Shown here one piece after another: positions 29,187 through 35,990 of a stretch of 64,000 nucleotides of DNA; the first letter of the stretch is position 1, and every line of letters begins with the position of its first letter. Source of the stretch: Conus ventricosus (lineage: Eukaryota > Mollusca > Gastropoda > Neogastropoda > Conidae). Under the pieces are notes generated by a model. That model searched no databases. It had not been told where the DNA came from and saw only the letters and a program-made list of their open reading frames with translations. Both the position numbers and the translations under genes were made by a program. Location: contig CM031610.1 of assembly GCA_018398815.1 (NCBI GenBank), positions 35,593,139 through 35,657,138 of the forward strand. The letters run 5' to 3'.

Positions 29187-32100
29187 GGACAGACAGACAG
29201 ACAGACAGAGACAGAGAGAGCGAGAGAGACAGAGAACAGAGAGCAGAAGCGAGTGTTCAGTTCTGGGATTTGGAAAGAGTATACTAACAAAAACAGTTCT
29301 GATCCACAGCCATGAAATATCTTTTTATCACGTCTGCACACTCCCTGTCCTATAGTTCCCTCCTTGTTCTGAACTTTGAATTATCTGTGGATAAACAAAA
29401 TATTTCTATGAAGTCCAACTAAGATCCTGATAACTGAAAGTTAAACATATAAATGGTATCTATTAAAAAAAAAAGTAAAAATACATTCATGCATGTCCAA
29501 GCCCATGAACACACTGATCTTAATGTTAGTAATAAAACCAAGAACTACAAACCTTACTATGGGAAATGAGAGAGAGGGGGAGGGAGGGAGAGAGAGTTGC
29601 ACTTAAATGAAATATCAACAGAAAGTCTCAAGATACCTGAACAAGAATCCTCCAATAAATGACATCAGAAGTATGCACATTACGTGTGCACACTAAGAAA
29701 GTCTGACAGCATGTCCCACCTGTATCTGACTTGATAAGGGCGGAGCTGTACGAGTAGTCAAAAGAGGTGGAGGCAGGATAGGTGTCATAGTTACTGCTAC
29801 TGTTGTAAGACACACTGGCTGATGACATTTGGCTGTCGCAGCCTGACGTGTCCTCCTGAAATGACAGTCAAATCATTTAAAACAACACTTTACAACAGAC
29901 TGCACCAAAAAATATACACAGGCATGACTGGCTACAGTAATGTCTATAAGCTCCCAAATTCTATCTCTCTGCCTTGGGGATTACTTGAATTATTTCTTAA
30001 GCATAAAAACACATAAAACCCAAAACATTATTTTTTTTAAAAAAGAAAATGGTCAAATTTGCCTTAAAAAATCTCTATGTAACCATAAAGCTTATTTCAT
30101 TCTTGTCATCAATCCAGCACTTGTTGCATAGATGCCAGATAAGATTTCTCCATCTATAAAACACAGCATTCTTAAACAAGCACTGACACGGCATCCTAAC
30201 AGCTGTCTCCCATTCTGATAACTCTGCTAGAAATTGACAAATCTGGAACAAGACTTACCAAAATTCTTTTACTCAACTATTCATACCCTCTGACTTTATC
30301 ACATGTGCTTTCAAGTCCTTCAGCTATGTCCTTCATTTATTTCCCACTTTATTTGATGATACGCCCTTTGTACTTGATCTGCAGTCTTAACTACTGTTTG
30401 CACCCTAGATTTGCTGTCATAGCTATCGCTTGTACCCTAGATTTGCAGTCACTCTTAACTATCGTTTGCGCCTTAGATTTGCTGTCATATCTATTGTTTG
30501 CACCCTAGATCTGCAGTCTTAACTATTGCTCCAAACAAAGGGAGAAGCGAAGGCATACAGTGCTGCCAGGTAGCAATCAATACCTCCCGCTGTGGTTGCT
30601 TTCCCTCAATTTCTTGGATGACAAAGCTGTGGCGTCTGACATCTGGACTGCATAAGGTCAAAAGGGATGCGTCGGCATGTTCCTCCAACGTCACCTGAAC
30701 AACGCATTTTCTGATCACATCACACTAATGATCCGATCTGGTCATGCAGAACTGCACATCATTGCTTACTGAATAAATATAACAAGTATATTAATAATCC
30801 GGACACACCTATGTCACTTACTTACAGGTAGTGCTACTAGTGCCTTTTTGAGCCTTTTAATACATCAGTCTTGAGACTTCTTATTAATGTTAACTCAGCT
30901 AGTGGAACCAAATGATTCAAGGGCTGTCTGATTCTGCTGTCTGATATGACCTTTCATATGGCACACATATGCAAAACCATATGACCTTTCATAAGGTAGA
31001 GATGTAGTTCCAGGCACCACATGTTAATACATGTACTAATTAACAGACTCGTGAACATGATAATCCTACACAGAGCTGGACTGCCTTTCGGCCCAGTGTA
31101 GAACTTTGCAACAGCAGCCACACACAGAGCACAAGAGATCACTATCTGCACTATCATACTGGTGTTTAAAAATACCTGGAGTTCCTCATACTTTCTCTTC
31201 AAATGTTCTAACAATGAATATTTTCAATTTAGTTTCGTAGATCCACAGTTTCTTTACGGACTTTTTTTTTCTTTCAGGACTTCAATAATTTAAAATGAGA
31301 AGCACATGCACAATATTTGCATTAAAAAAAAAGTCTATTGGACATCTGACCTACAGAGTTTTTAGACAAAGAAAAAAAAAGAGAGAGATCACTCTTTCCC
31401 AAAAGACAATGGAACAGCTATCTCAACTTTTGTCTAACCCTTGTTCTACTAATAGAATATTTGAATGAAAGAAGCATACTGTTCATTTTCGAATTTTCTT
31501 TTCTTCCACACTTTTCCCATTACTGCCATGCCGCTCATTTTGGCTTTCCAACAACTATGCAAACTGTTGTTTTCCACGCTGCAGTCCCGGTACTGAAGGA
31601 AGAAGTGATTATCAAGTTGTCACATTGATAACCCACTGAAGGAGCTAAGGAACTGCTAACAAATGACTAAAGGCATTAAGAGGCGCCTGTTCTGATCCAA
31701 CATACCCAGAACACTGCCCACGAGCACAAAGTCCCTGTTGAGCCAATCGGCTGCAGCGCAAGCTTAAGTGAGCGTCTCCCTCTTGAGAGCGCTACTACGT
31801 CAATCCAAGCAGTTTCTATGACCCTGCCAATGCCTACCACCTGACACAAACTCAACATGGTGAGAGGAAATCAAAACTAGGGTCAACATGAGAGCAGAGC
31901 ATGAAGGGCCACAGAATCTGAGACTGTATATGCTGATCAATCAAGAAGGGGTGATAAAGATGAAACCAGAGTTTATTTCTGGTCAGAGACTACACAACAT
32001 AATTGCACTTCACACTTACTCTCTAAATCCCAGCATCAATAAGATGCCATTTTGACTTTATATTATTACCATATACGACTGTGATTTTACAAAAATAATA

Positions 32101-33102
32101 ACAGAATCATGTTGCTTAGGCCAAGTAGAAGGAAGTACATTTAGTACATTAACTGTATTATAAGCATTTGTGTTCTAAAATTTATTTGTACCAAAACATA
32201 ATGTTCAACACAAACACATTTCTTGGAATGTCTTAGGCCGCACTTTTTTTTTGGTCCGACGTGTAATGCATGCGCAATGAGTACACAGAGACTCACAGCA
32301 TATATTGCATGCAACTGCTCTGTTTCTTGGTAAAACTTTTTATTTGTATCAAAACATAATGTTCAACACAAACATATTTCTTGGAATGTCTTAGGCTGCA
32401 CATTTTTTTTTTGGTCTGACATGTAATGCATGCGCAATGAGTACACAGAGACTCACAGCATATATTGCATGCAACTGCTGTTTCTTGGCAAAACTTTTTA
32501 TTTGTATAAAAAAAAAAGAGAGTTCAACACAAACACATTTCTTGGAATGTCTTAGGCTGCACATTTTTTTTGGTCTGACATGTAATGCATGCGCAATGAG
32601 TACACAGAGACTCACAGCATAATTACATTGCATATGGCATACTATGGCACTGCAGTTTTACATTGCAACTGCTTTGTTTCTTGGTAAACCTTTTTCTTTC
32701 CTTGAGACATCTGGTCTAAGTTTTCCACAAGATGCCTCAAAACTTAAATCATATGTGAATACTGTGACCATCATCGACCCTGCTAAACTAATCAAACTGA
32801 AGATCACCTAACCATTTTCAAGACCATATCATGCAGACAAACAGAGCTCCCAGTGCAAGACACCAGTTCCAATCTAACCTGAATGCAAGAATGCTTACAT
32901 AATTGGCGTCTCCACAATGCTGTTCATAGCGGACAGACACGGTGCCCTGGACATAACCACACAGCTTGGTGATCTCTTTAGCAGCTGTGCTCAGGGATGT
33001 GGAAGCTGGGAGGTTCAGTGACTGTTTTCGACCTGTACTCTGGGTGTCTACCAGATCTCGTATGATGCAAAGGATCTTTTGTTCATCAGCTCCAGATACC
33101 AC
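1103..33102 (-). CDS. USP47: USP47-type ubiquitin carboxyl-terminal hydrolase, partial gene, 21 exons found
   Basis: Deubiquitinase of peptidase family C19 (cysteine protease), expected in the cytosol and nucleus; in animals USP47 acts in DNA base-excision repair and SCF-linked signalling (family knowledge). Exons in transcription order: 32899-33102, 30584-30694, 29720-29855, 28442-28537, 27290-27371, 26634-26700, 24926-25065, 24225-24314, 21041-21136, 20043-20142, 18025-18227, 16624-16745, 16020-16099, 12649-12700, 12185-12261, 11483-11538, 10981-11094, 9926-10030, 6047-6254, 4765-4880, 1103-1222. All have AG/GT borders and compatible phases. Visible motifs are the Cys box [34 protein letters not shown], the zinc-ribbon CEKCNKKC, the His box [22 protein letters not shown], and ubiquitin-like repeats ending in KTLKAEGFF. 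The order matches human USP47 as I remember it. The start exon and the acidic/C-terminal third are missing. Exons at 28442, 20043 and 10981 have one-base frame breaks. Confidence 0.93.
1310..1845 (-). mobile_element. Composite tRNA-derived SINE with conserved 3' tail
   Basis: Read on the minus strand from 1845: a tRNA-Met-like head with A box TAGCTCAGTTGG, CAT in the anticodon position and B box GGTTCGAACC. A central region shared with the SINE at 51.7 kb (GGAGTTAACATTGGTTCTGA) follows. The 3' part is AGCACTTAGAGCTTGG...GAATAGGCGCTATATAAG, ending in an (ATT)n-like tail near 1310. That 3' motif resembles SINE tails widespread in invertebrates (from memory). It lies in a USP47 intron, same strand as the gene. 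Confidence 0.75.
2109..2222. repeat. (GT)n microsatellite
   Basis: GT dinucleotide array with three small interruptions, within the USP47 intron 1223-4764. Confidence 0.98.
2555..2771 (-). CDS. Unrecognised exon-like segment downstream of 2814-3122 ORF
   Basis: Preceded on the minus strand by an excellent polypyrimidine tract and CAG (2772 upward) and followed by AA|GTAAGC. The frame [20 protein letters not shown] then GRL breaks at GTATAA. One base more continues as [20 protein letters not shown] then [20 protein letters not shown] and [11 protein letters not shown]. Coding-like composition on both sides of the break, and the same one-base break type seen in USP47, support a real exon. Function unknown. 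Confidence 0.4.
2814..3122 (-). CDS. Unrecognised ORF (~102 aa), nested in USP47 intron
   Basis: From the ATG in a good context (ACAACAATGG, about 3120) the protein reads [20 protein letters not shown]..., then [20 protein letters not shown] and [11 protein letters not shown]. It is acidic and helical-looking, with unbiased composition unlike repeat translations. The frame stays open slightly upstream to 3149 but only from a GTG. I do not recognise a family. It may be the first exon of a small gene continuing at 2555-2771, or a transposon fragment. Confidence 0.4.
   Translation of the reverse strand, partial: TMVAPKGGYDRIRNLFEDVFADAVVERASEEEVTDILNKLGVVCDNFDLDQAPCNRDFEINKDNECLRVRGILTCHSVVKKNSVKHFQMILNLSNINDDIVG
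3279..4110 (+). mobile_element. Possible dispersed repeat ending in (GAA)n
   Basis: The left 57 bp (gggagtttgtattatact, ...ctagtatactta) recurs in diverged form at 51058-51116. The segment is richer in G+C than its surroundings and ends in AAGAAGAAGAAGAAGAG at about 4083-4100, a tail type also seen on the plus-strand LINE at 14.7 kb. Its ORFs (for example 3413-3742) show no motif. The borders are guesses. Confidence 0.3.
4765..4880 (-). CDS. USP47: USP47 exon ([13 protein letters not shown])
   Basis: 116 bp, phase 1 to 0; acceptor TTACAG, donor GTCATT. It encodes [20 protein letters not shown] then [18 protein letters not shown]. It joins cleanly to the 1103-1222 exon (LSQ then [10 protein letters not shown]). 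Confidence 0.93.
6047..6254 (-). CDS. USP47: USP47 exon ([19 protein letters not shown])
   Basis: 208 bp, phase 0 to 1; acceptor TTCAAG, donor GTAAAC. It encodes [20 protein letters not shown], ...[13 protein letters not shown]..., and [19 protein letters not shown]. All three blocks are strongly conserved in USP47. Confidence 0.96.
6628..7301. mobile_element. TTAA-flanked non-autonomous element (piggyBac-like ends)
   Basis: Starts TTAACCCGCTTTAG and ends ...CTGTCAAGAGGGTTAA, so both termini are CCC...GGG bounded by TTAA. This is the target-site and terminal pattern of piggyBac-superfamily transposons. It is 674 bp, holds no transposase ORF, and its right half is GC-rich (gggcgctggcaggcgctc). 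Terminal identity beyond CCC is modest. Confidence 0.5.
7545..7803 (-). pseudogene. Coiled-coil C-terminal fragment of hAT-like transposase gene
   Basis: Encodes [20 protein letters not shown], ...[15 protein letters not shown]..., [17 protein letters not shown]. This Lys/Glu-rich coiled coil resembles the C-terminal tail common in BED-finger transposon proteins of aquatic invertebrates (from memory). No catalytic or hAT dimerisation block precedes it here. Confidence 0.5.
8112..8339. repeat. Interrupted (GT)n microsatellite
   Basis: 228 bp of GT with GTTTTG, GAGTGAGC and GGTG interruptions in a semi-regular order, suggesting duplication of a compound unit. Confidence 0.95.
8461..8519. repeat. 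Poly-C tract (59 bp)
   Basis: Almost pure C on the plus strand, interrupted by one T and one A. It would form G-quadruplexes on the minus strand. Confidence 0.95.
8700..8965 (-). pseudogene. BED-type zinc-finger N-terminus of transposon protein, frameshifted
   Basis: Begins [11 protein letters not shown] from the ATG at 8965, loses one base after TGGCT, and continues in the next frame as [45 protein letters not shown]. The C-X2-C ... H-X4-H spacing (CAFC, HAKSVKH) is a BED-like finger; MPGKC...W is typical of this family. The ORF ends at 8700 without the catalytic domain. Confidence 0.6.
9926..10030 (-). CDS. USP47: USP47 exon (ubiquitin-like repeat start)
   Basis: 105 bp, phase 0 to 0; acceptor CAACAG, donor GTGAGT. 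It encodes [20 protein letters not shown] then [15 protein letters not shown], equivalent to KLFCLHP...LEVHKDKTLKEAVE in human USP47. Confidence 0.94.
10981..11094 (-). CDS. USP47: USP47 exon, charged helix; one-base insertion
   Basis: Acceptor TTTCAG, donor GTAGCT. It encodes [20 protein letters not shown], then a Glu/Arg-rich helix, ending ELDKSTCK. The frame breaks near CGGCGCCAAGAG and is recovered with one base fewer: observed 114 bp, 113 expected from neighbouring phases. Human has KRQREIERNTCK here. Confidence 0.85.
11483..11538 (-). CDS. USP47: USP47 exon ([13 protein letters not shown])
   Basis: 56 bp, phase 2 to 1; acceptor TTTCAG, donor GTAAGT. It encodes [18 protein letters not shown], matching STNAYMLIYRLKDPARNA at the end of the human catalytic domain. 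Confidence 0.94.
11846..12000. mobile_element. 155-bp palindromic TTAA MITE, copy 1
   Basis: TTAA + CCCCTTCACTGC at the left and GCAGTGAAGAGG + TTAA at the right (11 of 12 terminal bases inverted-identical). Inside, GATAAACAGCGTTCGTCA and TGACGAACGCCGTTTATC pair as a near-perfect second hairpin. TTAA duplication with CC...GG ends fits a piggyBac-mobilised MITE. It is related to the copy at 50790-50935. Confidence 0.75.
12185..12261 (-). CDS. USP47: USP47 exon ([17 protein letters not shown])
   Basis: 77 bp, phase 0 to 2; acceptor TCTCAG, donor GTATTG. It encodes [14 protein letters not shown] then [11 protein letters not shown], matching ITQEDIKKTHGGSS of human USP47. Confidence 0.95.
12403..12423. 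repeat. Poly-C tract (21 bp)
   Basis: Uninterrupted C run in a USP47 intron. Confidence 0.95.
12649..12700 (-). CDS. USP47: USP47 exon, end of catalytic core
   Basis: 52 bp, phase 2 to 0; acceptor TCCCAG, donor GTAAGC. It encodes [17 protein letters not shown], which carries the last catalytic-site segment of the USP fold. The intron before it (12701-16019) holds the minisatellite and the plus-strand LINE. Confidence 0.95.
12905..13053 (+). repeat. Degenerate ~26-bp minisatellite, left part
   Basis: Repeats of the consensus GATGGGTGTTCAGTGGTGCC + TGTTCT with substitutions and length changes. It continues beyond the LINE insertion at 14728-15890. Confidence 0.85.
13054..13857 (+). pseudogene. 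LINE ORF2 fragment: end of reverse transcriptase and thumb/connection region
   Basis: Reads [71 protein letters not shown] and [20 protein letters not shown]. This is the conserved region after the YxDD motif of LINE reverse transcriptases. The palm motifs are absent (5' truncation). Near 13745 the frame shifts by one into the RNase H frame, where [20 protein letters not shown] continues the protein. Confidence 0.85.
13745..14705 (+). CDS. LINE RNase H domain (ORF2 C-terminus)
   Basis: Open from about 13745 to the stop at 14705. RNase H type 1 motifs in order are [10 protein letters not shown] (first Asp), [11 protein letters not shown] (Glu), [14 protein letters not shown] (second Asp) and [11 protein letters not shown] (third Asp), so all four acidic catalytic residues are present. 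A Cys/His tail follows ([18 protein letters not shown]), as in I-type and Jockey-like ORF2 ends. This is an enzyme that removes the RNA strand during target-primed reverse transcription. Confidence 0.88.
14728..15890 (+). repeat. Degenerate ~26-bp minisatellite, right part
   Basis: Dozens of imperfect units of the type GGGTGTTCAGTGGTGCCTGT. An AAAAAACAACTACAAACAAAC interruption lies at 15314-15341. Divergence between units is high, so the array is old. It sits in the USP47 intron 12701-16019. Confidence 0.88.
16020..16099 (-). CDS. USP47: USP47 exon, catalytic His box
   Basis: 80 bp, phase 0 to 2; acceptor GTGCAG, donor GTCAGT. It encodes [20 protein letters not shown] then HYYAYI, with the general-base His in GGHYYAYI. 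Confidence 0.96.
16624..16745 (-). CDS. USP47: USP47 exon, Ser/Ala-rich acidic insert
   Basis: 122 bp, phase 1 to 0; acceptor TTGCAG, donor GTAGGG. It encodes [10 protein letters not shown]..., a Ser-rich linker, ending ARELASK. In human the equivalent is the variable VDEGICLE segment before the His box, so low conservation is expected. Confidence 0.85.
16975..17130. repeat. (GA)n / (GACA)n compound microsatellite
   Basis: GA-rich tract followed by seven GACA tetranucleotides (17102-17130). Similar compound arrays occur at 29.1, 33.5 and 33.9 kb. Confidence 0.95.
18025..18227 (-). CDS. USP47: USP47 exon ([12 protein letters not shown] plus acidic insert)
   Basis: 203 bp, phase 2 to 1. It starts [20 protein letters not shown] (human RMTFPEELDMSTFID), then an acidic, Ser/Thr/Ala-rich low-complexity insert ending GSVTTNR. 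The only donor giving the right phase is a weak GTCGTT, so the low-coordinate border is less certain than the others. Confidence 0.88.
20043..20142 (-). CDS. USP47: USP47 exon ([13 protein letters not shown]); two one-base insertions
   Basis: Reads [14 protein letters not shown], then a stop in frame. Removing one A (CAAACTG) gives [13 protein letters not shown], and removing one T (CGTTATAAA) gives IKLND. Observed length is 100 bp; 98 bp fits the phases. Acceptor GTGCAG and donor GTGAGA are intact, so the exon is real and the sequence is probably wrong at two places. Confidence 0.9.
21041..21136 (-). CDS. USP47: USP47 exon, zinc-ribbon cysteines
   Basis: 96 bp, phase 0 to 0; acceptor ATGCAG, donor GTGAGA. 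It encodes [20 protein letters not shown] then [12 protein letters not shown], the zinc-binding finger of the USP fold. Confidence 0.95.
22027..22115. repeat. Short tandem duplication (~45-50 bp unit)
   Basis: TTCGATTGAGTGATCTTATC + TCTGGAGAAGAA recurs as TTCGACTGAGTGATCTTATC + TCTGGAGAAGAA, both followed by A-rich sequence. Confidence 0.85.
22191..22226 (-). other. Possible 36-bp cassette microexon of USP47
   Basis: Bounded by TTTTATTTTAAG and GTATGG on the minus strand, open in phase 0 and exactly 12 codons ([12 protein letters not shown]). It would fit in frame between the 24225-24314 and 21041-21136 exons. Human USP47 as I recall it has nothing here, so this is either a lineage-specific cassette or chance. 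Confidence 0.25.
23990..24044. repeat. (CA)n microsatellite
   Basis: Uninterrupted CA array of about 55 bp just downstream of the 24225 USP47 exon. Confidence 0.98.
24225..24314 (-). CDS. USP47: USP47 exon ([15 protein letters not shown])
   Basis: 90 bp, phase 0 to 0; acceptor CCACAG, donor GTATGT. It encodes [20 protein letters not shown] then [10 protein letters not shown], matching [20 protein letters not shown] of human USP47 (USP fingers region). Confidence 0.95.
24926..25065 (-). CDS. USP47: USP47 exon ([18 protein letters not shown])
   Basis: 140 bp, phase 1 to 0. It encodes [18 protein letters not shown], then [20 protein letters not shown], ending LE. This is one of the most diagnostic stretches of USP47. 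The acceptor is CTTAAG and the donor GTACTG. Confidence 0.96.
26634..26700 (-). CDS. USP47: USP47 exon ([18 protein letters not shown])
   Basis: 67 bp, phase 0 to 1; acceptor TTTCAG, donor GTATGT. It encodes [18 protein letters not shown] then DSSE, nearly identical to TSKKRAIETTDVTRSFGW in human USP47. Confidence 0.95.
27290..27371 (-). CDS. USP47: USP47 exon ([10 protein letters not shown] motif)
   Basis: 82 bp, phase 2 to 0; acceptor TTCAG, donor GTAAAC. It encodes [20 protein letters not shown] followed by RLFLQLQ; the human counterpart is SIPYQLQRLFVLLQ. It joins the Cys-box exon through the split codon AG|G (Arg). Confidence 0.92.
27820..27872 (-). other. Exon-like segment in USP47 intron, frame-breaking
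   Basis: A 53-bp segment with acceptor TTTACAG and donor GTATGC lies between two solid USP47 exons. Its open frame reads [17 protein letters not shown], but 53 bp shifts the downstream frame. It could be an alternative exon with one base lost in assembly, or a chance pair of splice sites. Confidence 0.2.
28442..28537 (-). CDS. USP47: USP47 exon with catalytic Cys box; one-base deletion
   Basis: Encodes [19 protein letters not shown], the Cys box with the nucleophile in TCYLN. After LLQT the frame hits TGA, but shifting by one base continues as [11 protein letters not shown], exactly as expected. The plus strand reads gaacaagtctg where three A's would keep frame. Observed length is 96 bp; 97 would fit the phases of both neighbours. 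This is probably a homopolymer assembly error. Confidence 0.9.
28665..28766. repeat. (GA)n microsatellite
   Basis: GA-rich tract with AGGAGAG interruptions about 130 bp upstream (on the gene) of the Cys-box exon. Confidence 0.95.
29114..29243. repeat. (GA)n / (GACA)n compound microsatellite
   Basis: About 35 GA units, then GACAGACAGACAGACAGACA, then GA-rich sequence. Confidence 0.95.
29720..29855 (-). CDS. USP47: USP47 exon, Ser/Tyr-rich linker before catalytic core
   Basis: 136 bp, phase 0 to 1; acceptor TTTCAG, donor GTGGGA. It encodes a Ser/Tyr-rich linker ending [15 protein letters not shown], equivalent to YSYSSILNKSETG of human USP47, directly before the Cys box. Confidence 0.92.
30377..30535. 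repeat. Imperfect tandem repeat, ~30-37 bp unit
   Basis: Units of the form ACCCTAGATTTGCTGTCATA + GCTATCGTTTGC repeated about four to five times with substitutions. It starts 49 bp from the 30584-30694 exon. Confidence 0.8.
30584..30694 (-). CDS. USP47: USP47 exon (37 codons)
   Basis: Phase 0 to 0, acceptor TTCAG, donor GTATTG. It encodes [14 protein letters not shown]... and ends ...EGKQPQRE, corresponding to the SLLDANFEPG...DGEQPQ part of vertebrate USP47, upstream of the catalytic domain. A short tandem repeat array sits just downstream in the intron (30.38-30.53 kb). Confidence 0.88.
32188..32690. repeat. Three tandem copies of a ~160-bp unit
   Basis: The landmark TTGGTCTGACATGTAATGCA recurs at about 32251, 32411 and 32570 (first copy TTGGTCCGACGTGTAATGCA). 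Units include TTCAACACAAACACATTTCT and TGCGCAATGAGTACACAGAG. Copy-to-copy divergence is low. Confidence 0.9.
32899..33102 (-). CDS. USP47: USP47 exon, N-terminal segment (68 codons)
   Basis: Acceptor ...TACAG and donor GTAAGC; phase 0 to 0. It encodes [16 protein letters not shown]...LNLPAST..., matching the N-terminal stretch of USP47 (human has RVLCIIQD...LNLPAST). No start codon here, so at least one coding exon lies upstream at higher coordinates. Confidence 0.9.
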
Positions 33103-33338
33103 CTGTACATGCAAACAGAACTTGATTAAAAAAAAAAAAAACGAAAAAAACCCTGTCATTTCAAGTACAACTCAGCAACTGCACCTGCTTTCCAAGGAAG
33201 TCAACTCAAAATGGATGCTCAAGGAATAAACTTACGGTTCTTCTATATTAAACATCTGTAAATGAACAACAGCTACACTGTGGAATTGTTGTGACAGGTG
33301 ACAGGTTTTTAGTCAACATAAAAACAACTTGATAAGAA

Positions 33339-33492
33339 GCCTTAATCCACAAGTTCACATCAAACTTTACTACTTCTGATTTCAAATATAATTATCGCTG
33401 ATTTATTCTCTTTTTTCATATCTTGTTTCTGATTTCAAATATCTAAAGACAGTTATCCCTTCTTCACATATTCTGAGAGTGTATGTGTGTGC

Positions 33493-33550
<58 letters not shown>

Positions 33551-33623
33551 GACAGAGAGTGAGAGAGAGAGAGAGAGAGAAAGACAGAAGAGAGAGAGTG
33601 AGAGAGTGTGTGTGTGTATGTAT

Positions 33624-33680
<57 letters not shown>

Positions 33681-33765
33681 AGATATGCTTCTGCACTGTG
33701 ACTCCTCTCAAATGGTTGGACCTTTAAATATATGCTAGATTAATTTGTATCAATTACAAGTGTAA
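33339..33765. repeat. Tandem duplication unit 1 (~427 bp) with GA/GACA/GT core
   Basis: Begins GCCTTAATCCACAAGTTCAC, contains a (GA)n(GACA)n(GA)n(GT)n core, and ends TTGTATCAATTACAAGTG. Unit 2 follows directly. Confidence 0.9.
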
Positions 33766-34066
33766 GCCTTAATCCAAAAGTTCACATCGAACTTTACTAC
33801 TTCTGATTTCAAATATAATTATCGCTGATTTATTCTCTTTTTTTCATCTCTTGTTTCTGATTTCAAATATCTAAAGACAGTTATCCCTTCTTCACATATT
33901 CTGAGAGTGTATGTGTGTGCGTGAGAGAGAAAGAGAGAGAGAGAGAGAAGAGAGACAGACAGACAGACAGACAGAGACAGAGAGTGAGAGGGGAGAGAGA
34001 GAGAGAGAGAGAGAGGAAAGACAGACACAGAGAGAGTGAGAGAGTGTGTGTGTGTATGTATCAGTG

Positions 34067-34097
<31 letters not shown>

Positions 34098-34210
34098 TGT
34101 GTGTGTGTGTGGGGTGTAAGATATGCTTCTGCACTGAGACTCCTCTCAAATGGTTGCCACCGTTGGACCTTTAAATATATGCTAGATTAATTTGTATCAA
34201 TTACAAGTGA
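33766..34210. repeat. Tandem duplication unit 2 (~445 bp)
   Basis: Repeats unit 1 nearly base for base outside the microsatellites, with GCCACCGTT added near the end and small changes in the GA/GT tracts. Confidence 0.9.
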
Positions 34211-34783
34211 CAGTGTTGGAAAGAATTTGGCCAGAACTAGCAAACTGGCTATAGTCTTAACCAAAGTTGATGGCATATCGTGTTCTTCATAGCCTTCTCC
34301 TCAAATTGATCCAGATCTTGGACAGCCTTGTTGTTTATTCATTTGTTGTATCTGCAATAAATTTCCACAGAAGGAATCAAGCAAATAAAATGTCATTGTG
34401 ATATCTGTAACACCCCAATGACATTTTCTGACATATATTTTTTCTTCTTTTTCTCTTCCAGAAACCCTTGATGGTGAACACTTGTGTGCGATTGTGTGTG
34501 TCTGCTAAAAGACCTGCACTGAAATTGATTACTGCCGAGCAGAAGATTTTATGATGTCACTGAATGCATCAAGTTTCGAGTTTAAATCATTAACATAAGG
34601 GTGAATTTCAATCAACATTGATAAATGAGAAGCTGTGACAGACTTAACAGCACAAAACATTCACATGAATAACACAAAGAAAATGAGCAGCACCACAAAG
34701 TTGTATAATTGAGTGCAAAAGACCCTATTAAATCACTAAAATTAACATATACGAGTCAATCTTTGCTTCTGATAACTAAAGGA
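34211..34783. other. No gene seen
   Basis: AT-rich sequence without coding signal between the tandem duplication and the first I-type LINE. I see no repeat structure in it. Confidence 0.6.
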
Positions 34784-34988
34784 GGACCAAGTAAGATAAG
34801 ATAAGATAATGTTGCTTATAGCCCAGCCGACCGCAAAGGGCCATATCAGGGCTGTCACCACGTTAAAATCAACTCACCAGTCATATAAAAAAAAAAAAAA
34901 AAAAAAAACACTTTCATACATCTCATTAAATGACATCGTCTACAAACGCAACCAGAAACTTTGTTAAAAATCTTTCTGCCGTAAAATC

Positions 34989-35990
34989 TTAAATCAGATG
35001 AAAAATGTTAATCTCTCTCAAAAACTCAAGGATCACATCAGGCGGGACATCCCTGAACAGGATCTTCATGGACTCCGCTGTAAAATGTTTGTGTCTCACA
35101 TCGTGCAAGTCCCAACACTCTAAAAGAACATGTTTCATTGTGAGTGGCGCATGACATGGAATGCACCACGGAGCTTCTTCACTCTTTAAAAGGTAAGCAT
35201 GGGTAAAATACGAATGGCCGGTGTGCAGCCGGCACAGAACCGTTTCCTCTTTACGACCTCCCGACGTGGATGGGAGGAAGTCCTTAAGGTTTGGACGGAT
35301 CTGAAAGAGTTTGTTACTCGTCTGTGTGTTCCAATCCTCCTGCCAGAGGTCTCTCACATAATCGTTAATTTTGGGTTTCACATCTGAACAGGGGATATAA
35401 ATGTTGGACAGTTTCTCTCTTGTGGCGTTCTTGGCTAAACGATCAACCATTTCGTTCCCGCCGATGCCAACATGACCAGGAACCCAAGCAAGAGTAATGT
35501 TGTAACCGTCCGCTTTCAACTTGCTAAAAAGTTCAAAGAAATGCAAAAGTTCTGGATGCTGAAGGTTGCGGCCAGCTATGGCTTCCAAAGCTGACAGCGA
35601 ATCCGACAGAACCAGAAAGTCCCTCTTTGAAGAATGTGAGATTATCTTCAAAGCCAGTACCAGAGCAGTAAGTTCAGAATAGACAGAAGCATCGGAATGG
35701 ATATGTTCCAACAGTATCTGAGAAGGAGCCCCAGGGCAGTAGGCTGCACAGGCCACTCCATCCTCAGACTTGGAACCGTCAGTGAAAACTTTTTGATAGG
35801 ATGGGAATTTCGAACAGAGGTCAGCATACAATGTCTTGTACGCCAGAGAGCTGGTAGACTCTTTGCGAAAAGCTGCAAGATCGAAACGAATCTCTGGTGT
35901 GAAAAAGGTCCACGGAGGTTGATCCGGAAACTTGGAAAAATCGGAAACTACTCCCAGGTTTAGACCTGCATTCCGCACGTGAGGCTGCAT
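34989..35990 (-). CDS. LINE copy 1 ORF2 part 3: RNase H and C-terminus
   Basis: 333 codons. RNase H motifs are KVFTDGSKSEDG (Asp), SVYSELTALVLAL (Glu), FLVLSDSLSALEAI (Asp) and GGNEMVDRLAKNA (Asp); all are intact. A Cys/His tail follows (WCIPCHAPLTMKHVLLEC). The frame joins the RT part by a one-base break near 36020. Confidence 0.93.
   Translation of the reverse strand: MQPHVRNAGLNLGVVSDFSKFPDQPPWTFFTPEIRFDLAAFRKESTSSLAYKTLYADLCSKFPSYQKVFTDGSKSEDGVACAAYCPGAPSQILLEHIHSDASVYSELTALVLALKIISHSSKRDFLVLSDSLSALEAIAGRNLQHPELLHFFELFSKLKADGYNITLAWVPGHVGIGGNEMVDRLAKNATREKLSNIYIPCSDVKPKINDYVRDLWQEDWNTQTSNKLFQIRPNLKDFLPSTSGGRKEETVLCRLHTGHSYFTHAYLLKSEEAPWCIPCHAPLTMKHVLLECWDLHDVRHKHFTAESMKILFRDVPPDVILEFLREINIFHLI

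Noticed and set aside
34890..34912. Poly-A as evidence of a processed pseudogene
   Set aside because: The A tract lies inside the LINE 3' region and is present at the same place in copy 2.
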